Below are positions 34,090 through 45,633 of a stretch of DNA of 64,000 bases, piece after piece. This DNA comes from Solanum dulcamara. Lineage: Eukaryota > Streptophyta > Magnoliopsida > Solanales > Solanaceae. The stretch's first letter is position 1. Every line of letters starts with the position of its first letter. The stretch spans positions 22,477,097-22,541,096 of the forward strand of contig NC_077242.1 of NCBI RefSeq assembly GCF_947179165.1, read 5' to 3'. The notes beneath the pieces were generated by a model. It was given only the letters and a program-made list of their open reading frames with translations, did no database searches and had not been told where the DNA came from. A program made the position numbers and the translations under genes.

Positions 34090-35596
34090 TGATGTACCGT
34101 GTATTTATGATACTTTTAATTCTTTAAAACTTAAGAATGTGCATGTATTTTAAGCATGTGTTAGTATGTTTGATGTTGGTTGTACATATTTTGTAGGAAA
34201 CTAAGTCAGAGAATTGATTGAGGAATCATAGCACTGAAGGAAGGTAATTTTTGAGGTCTATGAGGTCAGACTACAACCTATAATTAGATATACGGGTCGT
34301 AGGTGTTAGTCATCAGAGCAGCAGTAAAGGAATGAAGGAACAGTGAAGGAAACGAGTAGGTTATACGGCTCATTTACATTTTAATGAGGCATAAAATGCA
34401 GTCGTAGCTATAAGTTGCAAGTGGTGAAAGAAGGACAGTGTCTACAACCCCAATTGATGAGTCCTAGTCAAGATAACGAGCCATAGACAATGGCTGTGTA
34501 AAAGGAGAATTCCTCAGTGCGATGTGAAAGAGTACGAGTTAGGTCGACGGCTTATTTGAAAGCTTACGACCCGTATAAACAAGCCATAGACCCAATTTGA
34601 ATTTTAGTCTCCTGTGGTTTTTAAATCCAGAGTTATTTAGGAAAGTTAGTGTATAAATACACTTCTTAGGTTCAAATTTTTGTATGTATGTTTTTGGTTT
34701 TGAGAATATAACTTAAACTACTTTTGAGCTTTTATTCTTAAATTTGAGTTTTTGTTAGTAATATTTTATGTTTGAATTTTATTGAAGATTTTTGGGTTCT
34801 CATACTTCTCATTGTAAGTTTATAATTTCTTTTAACTTGAATACTATTAAGTGTGAACACATAGTTATGAGTAGCTAATTCCACGACTAGGGTTGTGGGA
34901 ACCATGAAGAATTAATTACATAGAACCTAATAAAAAGTAATTCTTAAATAGTGTGCAAGCATGTATTGTTTTTTCCTTTGGTCTGATTATTTTTTAATAA
35001 TGGTCAACGTTAGAACTCGCCTTATCCTTACTTGTCGGATCAAGGAGGTAATAGATGGGAAAATGGATTAAACAATGAGATTTGGGGCTAATCATCCTCA
35101 TCTAATTAGCTTGAATGGATCAAGGGATAGCTAAATTTGGGATCATTGGTAAGGGTTAGCAAAGCAAACACTCATAGACGGATCAAGTTGTGTAGTGAAA
35201 TTCACCTATTTATTGGATCAAGGACTTAGATAAAACTAACTTACCGATTCTACATGTAACACAGTAGGAAAGAATTGCTAATAAAAAAGGGTCTACTTAG
35301 TTAAGAATTCATGGAGAACACATAAAACTCTAGTTTCACTTCTTATTGATTTAAATCATATTAAGCCATACTTTCGTTTGTGGACGTTTGCTATTTGATT
35401 TATTAATTAGTTTATTAAAATTCCCCCCTTGTTTTCTCTTTTGATAGGAATAACTTGATTACTAAGCAAATAATAAACGATTGATCTAAAGTCTAAATCA
35501 TATTCCTCGTGGGATCGACCCTAACCTTCGTTAGGTTCTATATTTGATTAATGATATCTTTATGCTTCTTTAGGGAGGTATAATTTGAGTGTATCA
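34090..35596 (+). mobile_element. Athila-like element, 3' LTR
   Basis: This 1,507-bp copy of 21311-22788 starts TGATGTACCGTG and ends GTGTATCA. It is followed by the target duplication ACTAT. It differs from the 5' LTR by many point changes, mostly transitions, plus the 29-bp segment at 34873-34901. The insertion is therefore not recent. Confidence 0.93.
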
Positions 35597-35601
35597 ACTA
35601 T
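35597..35601 (+). repeat. Target-site duplication ACTAT (3' copy)
   Basis: It is the partner of ACTGT at 21306-21310, with one transition difference. Confidence 0.85.
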
Positions 35602-37921
35602 CAAGAACAAATATCCTCTTTTTTGTATTGATGATTTGTTTGATCAGCTTTAGGGAGTGGGCTTGTTCTCTAAGATTGACTTGAGATCTGGGTACCATAT
35701 ATTGAGGATTAGGCCATCAGATATTCCTAAGAAGGCTTTTCGGACCCGTTATGGCCATTATGAGTTCCTGGTTATATATTTTGGTCTATCTAACGCCCCA
35801 TCAACGTTTATGGAGTTGATGAATAGGGTATTTTGGCCATATTTAGACTCCTTTGCGATTATTTTTATTAAGGATATCTTAGTGTACACCAAGAAAGTGG
35901 AGGATCATACCTGTCATTTGAGATTAGTGCTTCAGAAATTGAGAGAACAGAAGTTATATAAAAAGTTATCCAAATGTGAGTTTTCGCTTGATTCAATGAC
36001 ATTTATAGAACACGTGGTGTCCAAGGAGGTATTAGGGTGGATCCGGCCAAGATTGAGGCAGTTAAAGGCTGGATTAGGCCGATTTCCCTTTCATGATTTG
36101 GAGTTTGTAAGATTTGGCTGGGTATTACCGATGCTTCATGTAGGGATTCTCTACCATTGCAACTTTATTAACTAGGTTGACTGAGAAGGTAGTAGATTTT
36201 CATTGGTCCGATGAGCGTGAGGCGAACTTTTAAAAGCTCAACAATTTATTAACTATAACTCTTGTTGTGACCTTACCAGAGGATGGTGTGGACTTCACCA
36301 TATATTGTGATGCTTCCGATGTTTGCTTAGGTGGAGTTTTGATGCAGAAAGAAAAGGTAGTTGCCTATGCTTCTAGACAGTTGAAAGCCCATGAAAAGAA
36401 CTACCCCACCTATGACTTAGAGTTAGCAGTGGTGGTATTTGTGTTGAAGCTATGGCGTCATTACTTATATGGGGTGCATTGTGAGGTATTCATCGATCAC
36501 CAAAGTCTTTATTCAGAGGGATTTGAACTTGAGATAACGCAGATGGCTTGAGCTATTGAAAGAATATGACATGACTATCTTGTATTATCAGGGGAAGGCT
36601 AATGTGGTGGCCGATGCTTTGAGTAGGAAGGCTCCTAGTATGGAGAGTCTAACCACAATTCGTGTTGAAAGGAGGCCCTTGGCTAGGGATATTTAGAGGT
36701 TAGCCAAAAACTTCGTCTGATTGCTGGTTTCTGAGGAAAGTGGAGGATTTATTGCTTTCATTGAGTCTCGTTCTTCATTAGTTGAGCATATTCAGGAGTA
36801 ACAGTTTGATGATGAGAAGTTATGTCTAATTCAAGAAAAAAGTGTTTAGGGGTGAAGCCAAGGAGGCTAGACTTGATTCAAATGGTTTTTAGAGGATTAA
36901 GGTTAGGATTTGTGTGCCCAAGGTGGGTGATTTGATCAGATTGATTCTAGAGGAGGCTCATTATTCTCGATATTCTATCCATCTAGGTATGACGAAGATA
37001 TATCATAACCTTAGTCACCATTACTAGTGGTGTGGGATGAAGAGAGACATCACAGAGTTTGTGTCCAAGTGTTTAACCTGCCAATAGGTCAATTGTGAGC
37101 ACCAGCGGACTTGAGGTGTGACTCAAAAGATGCCCATTCCTGCTTGGAAGTAGGAGCGGATTACCATGTACTTTGTTGTGGGTTTTCCTTCCATCGTGAG
37201 TGGTTATGATTCTATATGGGTGGTTATTGATAGACTGACCAAGTCTGCCTATTTAATCCAGTTCAGGTGAAGTACATAGTAGAGAAGCTAGCCAGTTATA
37301 TATCAGTTAGATCGTTCGGCGTCATGGTGTCCCCGTATCTATCGCTCAGATCGGGGTTCACTATTTACTTCGCACTTTTGGCAGGTATTACAACATGGTT
37401 TGGGTACTAACTTGCTTAGAGATGCCATAGAGCAGGTTCTCATAATTCAAGGTAGGCTCTTGACTGCCCAGAGTAGGCAAAAGAGCTATGTAGACAGGAG
37501 AGTTCGACCATTAGAGTTCATGTAGGGTGATTATGTTTGGCTCTGAGTGTCACCCACCAAGGGCATGATGCAGTTCGGGAAGAAGGACAAGCTTAGCCCT
37601 CGATTCATTGGCCCATTTGAGATTTTGGGGCAAGTGGTAGAGGTGGCTTATAGATTGGCCTTGCCACCTAGCTTATTAGTGGTGCATCCTGTGTTTCATG
37701 TTTTCATTCTCTAGAAGTATGTTTTGGATGAGTCTCATGTGATCTCTCTTGGTTCGGTAGAGTGTGGTCTAGATTTAACTTTTGAGGAGGAACCTATTTC
37801 CATTCTTGATAGGAAGGTCAGTAAGCTTAGGACTAATGAGACTGCTTCAGTAAAGGTACAGTGGAGGCACCATTCAGTTAGAGAGGCAACTTGGGAGTCA
37901 GAGTATGACATGCGTGCCTAA
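35602..37921 (+). pseudogene. Tekay-like pol, right part (RT, RNase H, integrase, chromodomain), broken
   Basis: It resumes RT exactly after the insertion. The order is [16 protein letters not shown], the [19 protein letters not shown] block, and the catalytic box as FIKDILVY, where the family has FIDDILVY, so one catalytic Asp is Lys. RNase H follows (36267-36551: [18 protein letters not shown]). The integrase zinc finger is HYSRYSIHLGMTKIYHN with CLTCQ, and the core contains GYDSIWVVIDRLTKS. An internal deletion lies near 37400. The tail has [18 protein letters not shown], then KVQWRHHSVREATWESEYDM (37855-37915), a chromodomain-type end that places it in the chromoviruses. Stops are frequent. 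Confidence 0.9.
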
Positions 37922-38000
37922 TATCCCAAGCTTTTCGAGGGTCCAAGTACTTTCTTTTATGTTATGTTCGAGGACGAACATAATTTTTAGTGGTGGATGA

Positions 38001-38192
38001 TGTAATGACCCTGAAGGTTATTTTTGTTATTTTTTGCAAAATGACCATTTTACCCCTCTAATAGTTTCTCGAAGTCATATTTGATCAATATTCAATGTTG
38101 GTTTCGTGAAATTTCTTGAAAAGTTGAGATGTTTTTGTAAATTTTGAGTTTTAAAGACTTAAGTTGTTTAAAAATGGTATTTAAGGTCATCT
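38001..38192 (+). mobile_element. Tekay-like 3' LTR, piece 1
   Basis: It starts TGTAATGACCCTGAAGG and follows 7949 onward closely for about 190 bases (GACCATTTTACCCCTC, CATATTTGATCAATATTCA, CTTGAAAAGTTGAGAT). It breaks off at GGTCATCTGG, where foreign DNA begins. Confidence 0.9.
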
Positions 38193-41100
38193 GGCGAGGA
38201 ATAGACAATCAACTTTCATCACAAAACTAGGGTTCATCATCTACAAGCGTCGAGTTTAGAGATTCTACTAAGGTTTTTGTCTTTCAGGTATGTGGGATTT
38301 CATCAATGGGTAACCTTTCATCCATTGAGTCTCAAAGTGAACTCTATTATTCAGTTATTAACTTCTACAGAGTTTAGGGTTCTTATAAAAAGTGTGGACT
38401 TTAGTTCCTCCTCATGGATAGTCTATAGATACATATTTTCCATATAATTCAATAGCTTTACCTAGGTATATTTCATGAAGCCTCATAATATGAAAAATTC
38501 ATGCCTTTGAACTTGTGTTGTTTAAATTTCATATTATATTCAGAATATAGAAATTGCCATGATTATTTATACTCTTTGGAGTTGGTGGGTTATGAACATC
38601 CAATCCCTTAGTATTGCATAGATTTACAGTTTTACATTCAGTCTTTTGTAACACATGTTTTCCGATAAAGTTTCTATCATTCAATCTCAATTTTCAGTAT
38701 TATTGCGCTACTCAATTTATCAGCATAATTAAGTTGGGAGTATTACTAAGAACTGAGTAGACACAAGGATAAAGTCTCACCCATCAGTTATGCTGAGACT
38801 TTTAGTAGCAATCCATAAGTCTTAGACCTACATGTAAGGTACTAAAGGTTCACCGTCAGATCAGGCTTGAAACCTTAGTCCTTTTGGACATAAGTTTAAT
38901 AGATCTATGTCAATCAGTGTTTATACCCTTAGCAAGGTATATAGCGCCCTCTAGCTAGGGTACATGTTGGACTTTGTCTAGCTCAAATGGAGTATTTGGT
39001 TATAAATATCTCCCACAGTTCAAACTCTAATATTGAATGATCTCGTATTTAGTTTATTTAGTACAATATTGATCAGTTACATGTTTGTTACTTGGTTCTT
39101 GTATCAGCTCCTTATTCAGTTTAGCATCTTAGGTTCATCATGTTCAACTTTATAGATTATAATGCATCTTTCACATGCTTAATATATTCAAAGTACTAAC
39201 CATATACTTTTTTTTGCACTATATTATTTATAATATAGGTTCGGATGCTCAACATTCAACTCTTGGTATGATTCTATATCATCTCAGCACTAGAGTTTGG
39301 TGAGTCCTCATCCTTCAAAGACATGACCTTTTTATATTTTCTTTATTTTAGTCAATAAAGTTTCAAAAAATTAGAATTATCTGGGGGAATAACTCATCTT
39401 AGTAGAGGTTTTCAAAAAGATAGACAATAGTTTCTAGCTTTATGATTTGTTTAGATGATTTCTGTTTTGACTATTAAGTTTTGTTTTGAATTTACTTATA
39501 TCAATCATATTTAGCTTCCTCTCAGAGATTTTCAGCTTTATACAATTAAATCTTAGTGTCATGCTAGGCTATGGGTTAGTTTGGAGGTTATTTGTGACTT
39601 TAAGTACCGTGTTACGACTAGGGAGTAGTCTCATATTGTGATAAATTTGATATCAGAGCATTAAATTTAAAAGTCATGTTGAGTAGAGTCTTGTTCATGG
39701 GTATGAAGCGTGCCATATTTATGAATGAAAGGCTATGAAATATTTTAAGAATGTTTTACTCCTTTCATATTCATATCATGCGATAGAGTGAGAACTCTAT
39801 TTAGCCTCTTTCTAACCATGCTTTATGTGCTTAGAAAACCATGCCTCCCAGAAGAGCTTATAGAAGAAGAAATGGAAATGAAAATGAAAACTAGCAAGAA
39901 CAACCAGCTCAAATAGACCCTCTGAACGAATAAGTCTCTCATGCTGAGTTCATGGCTTCTTTCTAAGTGCTAGCTCAGCTAATGACAACTTAGGTCAATC
40001 AACAAGATGTTGCCCGGGTCAACTCAAATGGGAATACGGTAGCGACAAGAGTCCAGTATTTCACTTGGATGAATCTTCCTGAGTTTCATGGTTCTATGGT
40101 GGAGGAGGATCCACAAGAGTTCATTGATGACATTTAGAAAGTCACCAAATTATGGGTGTCACTCTAGTCGAGAGTGCAAAACTAGCTTCTTACCAATTGA
40201 AAAAAGTGGCTCAGACTTGGTATAAGTAGTGGAAGGAATATAGGGGAGTAAATATGGGTCCAATATTGTAGGATGAGTTTGGCACTACATTTCTAGATAG
40301 ATTCTTTCCACTTAAGTTAAGGAAAGCCAAAATTCAGGAATTTAAAAATCTGAAACAAGGTAAGAAGACCATGAATGAGTATTCTCTTAAGTTTAGTCAG
40401 ATTTATAAGTATTCTCCGATGATGGTGGGTGATTCAAGGGCCTGAATGAGTAAGTTTGTCTCAAGGTATTTCTAGGAACGTGGTTAAAGAATATAGAACT
40501 TCCATGTTTATTATGGAGATGGACATCTCTAGGTTGATGACCCATGCTCAATATATCAAGGAAGAAAAGGTCTATTTGAATAAAAGGGAGACTAGTCAGA
40601 AAAAAATTAGGAGGTGGCAATCATTCTCAGTTCCAGCCCCATCATCCCCTAGTTCCCAGTACCCAAGTTCAAGCCAAATCTTAGGGATAGAACACCGGGC
40701 TCTAAGTCCCATGACAACATCACAAGTGGTTGTGCCCATCCAATTTGCAAGAAGTATCATAAGAACCACCTAGAGAAGTGTATGGTCGGCAGTAATGGTT
40801 GTTTTAGATGTGGAAAGTCAGGTCACAGATGAAGGATTGCCTAGGGGCCTCTGAGAGGAGCAGAGATGTATGTCAACAAACTCAGTCCAACTCTTCACAG
40901 CTCTAGCAGGTCACCCGACTCAATAGGGTGGCACATCTAGTGTTAGTGGTGGATATAACCAAAATAGGTTCTATGCCTTACAAACTTGGCAGGACCAGAA
41001 AGATTCTCCTGATGTAGTCATTGGTATGTTGCATGTATTTTAGATTAATGTATATGCATTATTGAATCCAAGAGTCTCACTTTACTTTATGACCCTTTAT

Positions 41101-41626
41101 ATTGTAGTAAATTTTAATGTCAGCCGAAAATTTTATCAAAACCCTTCTGAATCTCTACTCATATTAGTGAGTCAATCGAAGCTAAACGAGTATATAGAAA
41201 TTGTGTAGTCTCAGTTTTTTTGAAATTCACCACAATTGATTTAGTAGAGTTAGACATGTTTGACTTCTATATCATTCTTGGCATAGACTGATTGTACTCT
41301 TGTTATGCCTTAGTAGCTTGCACTGTTAAGTTACAGTTAGCTAATAAACTAGTCATAGAATGAAAGGGTAGTACTTTAGTACCCATATGCCATTTGTATC
41401 TTACCTTAAGGCTAGAAAAATTATATCTAAGGATTGCATTTTTCATCTAGTCTGTGTTAAGGATTCTAGGTCAGAAGCCCCATCCCCTGCATCTGTTTTA
41501 GTGGTGAATGTATTTCCAAAAGTGTTTCTAGAAGATCTTTCCTAAGTCCCTCCCGAATGGGAAATTGACTTTAGAATAGACCTTCTTACAGAAACCTATT
41601 CGATCTCTATTCCTCTATATTGAATG
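38193..41626 (+). mobile_element. Degenerate gypsy fragment with LTR remnant, primer site and gag-protease
   Basis: The fragment interrupts the Tekay-like 3' LTR. From 38193 to about 39645 it looks like an LTR without its start. TTGATATCAGAGCATT (39648-39663) is a decayed Met-tRNA primer site. A gag begins at 39841 with MPPRRAYRRRNGNENEN, then continues MNLPEFHGSMVEEDPQEFID, DRFFPLKLRKAKIQEFKNLK and SLKFSQIYKYSPMMVGDSRA. A zinc knuckle follows as CFRCGKSGHR. Protease-like remnants (DLVELDMFDFYIILGID) run to about 41620. Stops and frameshifts are frequent. It is a chromovirus-type element cut off before RT. Confidence 0.75.
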
Positions 41627-41819
41627 TGTCACGACCCAAGCTAGGCCCTAGGTATGACACGATGATCAAAATTCAGAAGAAATCCAATCAAGCCTCTTAG
41701 CATATCATTCATGAGCATATATAAGGTAATTAAAGCAATAAGACTTAAGCGTAGGAGTGAAAATAAAGTCTCAACAAGAATAGTCTCAATAAAAGAAAAT
41801 AAATCTCAAAATCGAAAGA
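41627..41819 (-). mobile_element. Chromovirus LTR end fragment, minus strand
   Basis: TGTCACGACCCAAGCTAGGC is the reverse complement of a typical chromovirus LTR 3' end (GGGTCGTGACA). The fragment abuts the gag remnant and then returns to Tekay-like LTR sequence near 41820, so at least two events disrupted this LTR. Confidence 0.6.
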
Positions 41820-42367
41820 AAATAGAAATTCGTCAATTCCATTAGCTTCATAATGTTAAATTTGGTCTAAGAGAGTTGACGAAATCAAATTTGGGGTTAT
41901 ATCGTGGATTTGAGGCGTGGAGTTGGAAATCTTTGAGTTTTTGGCCATAGAGTTGACTTTGGTCAACATTCAGTGATCGAATGCTCAAAACCGAATTCTG
42001 AAGACACGTTGAATTTAAGGGATGATTTTATACCTAGGGAGAGTTCTTGTGTATTTTTTGGAAACTCCGAGAGCATTTTGATCTTTTGAGGCATAAAGTT
42101 AGTTTTGTTGTAAAGTTTTAAATTTTGGGTCAAGGAGACCTCGAACTCAAATTTTGGTGGTTCCATTGAGACATGAACGTCAAAATTAGTATGGTAGCAT
42201 ATAAGGTTTATGTGCAGGGAATTTCGAACGAATTTCGAGGGCTAATTTCAAGACTTTGAGACTTGAGTTAGTTGTTGTCATCTTGTGTCTCAATACTGTT
42301 CGTGTTCACGGAGCCTCTTGACCGTGTTCTCGAAGGGTCAGTTCTTTGACCTTCGCGTTCGCGGAGG
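41820..42367 (+). mobile_element. Tekay-like 3' LTR, piece 2
   Basis: It matches 8170-8695 of the 5' LTR (GAGAGTTGACG, TATCGTGGATTTGAGGC, GAGTTGACTTTGGTCAACAT, ATTAGTATGGTAGCATATA). It includes the left half of the CpG palindrome cluster and is cut at GCGGAGG by the solo LTR. Confidence 0.88.
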
Positions 42368-43759
42368 TGATGCGCCCAAACTTACACTTTAATTAAGAAA
42401 TATAAAGCGATCGTTGTCAAATATACAACCCAACTAGGTTGGGGTCGAATCCACAAAAAATGTGGAGGATATAAGTCTACTAGTACTTAAACTCAGATGT
42501 AATCAATATTTCCAAATAATATACATGCATAAAGTAAATTGGGGGATTTATTGTTTCAATAAGTAAAAGTTCACAGTAACAGCATAAAAAAAACTTAAGG
42601 TTGTTAACAATATGAGATGGTAACTAGGACTGCGTTCTCCATGGCATGTAACTCAGTAGTTGTTAGGTATTGGTGATATAGTATCAATGCATTGCATTCA
42701 AAATCTAGCAATTTATGTACATTTAAATACCTCCCGATTCTATTAAATATATTTCACTCATCTTCCCGTAGTCTCGGAGTGTATTGCCAACTAACCCTTG
42801 CTTTTGATCTTAGAAAACTATCTCCTCCCGGGCTCAAGTTCTTGGACGAAGGTTATGCTTTGAATCTCTGTTATAGTTTTATTTTCCTAATCACTGTCCC
42901 TCTTCCAAGCAAGTAATGAATACAGGCGAGTTTTAACGCGGACCCTCGTTAAAGCGAAAACAAGAGTAAGAAAACTACAATGTAATGCTAAACATTTACT
43001 AACAATTACCTATACGTTTGCCTACTTCATTATTGTGCCATGGTTCCCACAACCCTAGTTGTGAATTTAGCTACACATAATTTTAATATCACAATTTAAA
43101 AATTATAGATAAAATCTTAATTATGAACTTGCAAATTGAATAGAATAAATTCAAAATCTTAAATTCTTGAAGAAAATACAATAAAAATAAAGAAGAAAAG
43201 AATAATCGATTTTGTCCGATCTTCATGACGAATATTTTAAAATTTCCAATCTATAAAAATATAAATTCTAGATTAAAAGTTATTTCTTGTAGTAAGTCAG
43301 TTCTCTAGAAGAATTATTTTTATGAACTATTTATAGATGTAACAACAACCCTAAATAAAATAACTAAAACAAAACTAATTGAAAATCCAAAACCCAGAAG
43401 AATTGTACTTTACACGCTGTAGCCGACTTCAATTTGATTGTTGTCTTGGACATCTGACACGTGGCAGCAATAGTTAGGTTTTCTTTTAATTTGATTTCGT
43501 TGATTTCAATTCGTGTTACTTACGGGAATATAAGAAATATTACTATTAAATTAGAATCCTTCTATTAAGTTGTCTATTTGATTTTCTTTTTTAATTATTT
43601 ATTATTAATTTATTTTAGCTTCAATTTTTTTTATTTTTGCGTTAGATTAATACTACAAATAAAATATACTATTTAGCACAATTCACAAAATTTATGTTTA
43701 AAAAAAATTAAATATAAAGTAATTAATAATTAAAAATATTTATTTTTGACATTACATCA
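42368..43759 (-). mobile_element. Solo LTR of an Athila/Tat-like element, antisense
   Basis: This 1,392-bp insertion begins TGATGCGCCC and ends ACATTACATCA on the + strand. Its flanks GGAGG (42363-42367) and GAAGG (43760-43764) form a 5-bp target duplication with one change, and the uninterrupted site is seen in the 5' LTR near 8690. Read on the minus strand it ends GGGCGCATCA, and it shares CTAGGGTTGTGGGAACCATG with the Athila-like 3' LTR at 34886. It has no internal region, so recombination between LTRs probably removed the element. Confidence 0.88.
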
Positions 43760-44363
43760 GAAGGGCTATCGCGTTCGCGATGAGATAGAGGCCAATGGAC
43801 TTTGCGTTTGCAGAGCTCTTTCCGCGTTCGCAAAGTGTCTGTCAGCTCAGTTATCGCGATCGTGGGCTAAGTGAGCCGCGATCGCGAAGAGATAAAAATT
43901 CCTGAACAATAGACATTTCCCAAAGAGGGAAATAAGTCATTTTCACTATTTTGGGGATTTTGGAAGCTCGGAAAGGAGATTTTGAACAATGTTTTTTGTG
44001 GAAAAACTATTGGGTAAATGATTTTATACTATAATCTTGATTACCCATCGCATATATCTCATTTTTGATACCAAAATCAGTGGTTTTAACTCCATATTTA
44101 GATTGATTTTCGCCAGTAGATTCCTAATGTTTTGAAGAACATTTCCATCCAAAAAATTTCGGAGTTAGACCCCATTTTTGAAATTGAATTTTTGAGCCGT
44201 TTTTATCCTTTTTTCTCGAATTTCATGTTTTTGGTGTCGTTGGACTTGATTTATGATTGTGAATTATTATTTGACTAGATTGTGGCTATTTGGAGTATAT
44301 TCAGAAGGTGAAGACTCACGTTGATTGATTAATCGTAATTTTTGGCTAAGGCAAGTGATTCTT
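43760..44363 (+). mobile_element. Tekay-like 3' LTR, piece 3
   Basis: It matches about 8690-9345 of the 5' LTR, including the best-preserved CpG palindromes (ATCGCGTTCGCGAT at 43768, CCGCGATCGCGAAG at 43876). Homology stops at GGCAAGTGA, so the last 1.3 kb of this LTR is missing together with any 3' target duplication. Confidence 0.88.
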
Positions 44364-45133
44364 ACATATGATCTTTATACAAGAATAACGAATCAATGAA
44401 TCACATAAGAAAATATTATTCCTAAACGTATCAAGCATTTAAAGATCATCACAAATATATCATTTAACTTAATATTTATGAAAATAAATTTCAGGAAAAT
44501 TACAAAAGATAAACATTCATACTCAGTAAGTAAAGTTAAAAAGTAAGAACCCGTTTCCATAGCTTCTCTTTTCCTTGATTCAGTCATATCAAAATTATAA
44601 TCGTTGCTTGGAACTGATGCCCAATGGTATTACCGTTTGACTCATTCTCTGGATTGATTTAATTTGCACCGTCATATAACCTTCTGATCATCGTAGCCGC
44701 CTTAATATGCGTTCACTTTCAATTATCAGTCTTCTTTATCTTGATAAAATAATTTTTCAGCCTTCTCTAGTATCAATTTTTCAATACTAGACAAATTCTT
44801 CTCAATTATGACATCCATTTGGTATTGGCAAAGTGGATGAGGATATTTGACCAAGAGAATTAGGAAAATAAATCTATTTCCTAAATATCAATCCAATTCT
44901 ATTTTGTCTGTGCCCATCTCTCTTCTACAGATTGATCAAAAAAGGACATTAATTTCTTCTCTTCTCTCTAAATGCTTCAATACCCATAAAATTCATACGG
45001 AAAGATCTAATTTTATAAGCAGCGAATGTTCACTAGTGGCACTCTATATCGCTGTTTTGCTTGAATTATTCTGTGACTTCAATTTCCGTGTTTGAATATG
45101 AAGTGTCTTCTTCATGAAATATCATTTTTAGAT
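44364..45133 (-). mobile_element. Internal region (5' part) of the outer LTR element
   Basis: This non-coding DNA lies between the truncated Tekay-like LTR and the outer LTR. On the minus strand it would follow the 5' LTR, but no clear primer-binding site is seen. Assignment rests on its position between the paired outer LTRs. Confidence 0.5.
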
Positions 45134-45628
45134 TGTTGGAATATATATATATATATATATCAAGAACACAAAATTTATATGAAGAAGAACACTGAGATGA
45201 AGGCTTGAAACATGAACAAAGAACATAGAATTGAAGGCTTGAAACGTTTTTCTAAAAATGATATTTGCTCCCCCTCCTCCACGAGATTGTTGTGGGATTG
45301 TATGCAAATAGTTTAAGTGGATATGCAAGCCTATGAATTTCTATACTATGCAAATAGTGAAGAAATCCTATTGGAAAGCAAGAACTTGAAGACTTGATCT
45401 TTTAAAGAAGAAAATATTTCTTTGGAGAATGTTGAAAAGAAAAGTATTATGTAAAAGGTTATTTGTGAATCTACAATAGTTGAATTTAAATAGAATTAGT
45501 AGTAACCAAAAAATGAAAAGACACACTCTTTCATTTATAAGACACCAACTAAAGAAAGAAAAAATACATTCTTTCAATTAAAAGACACCAACTAAGAATG
45601 AAAAGTTAATTTAAACAAAATTCAAACA
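45134..45628 (-). mobile_element. LTR (5' LTR on minus strand) of the outermost retroelement
   Basis: It is the partner of 6396-6974 in the same orientation: TGTTGGAATATATAT at the left, ACAAAATTCAAACA at the right, followed by GTATA. It contains an (AT)10 run at 45141-45160 that has expanded relative to the other copy. Confidence 0.75.
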
Positions 45629-45633
45629 GTATA

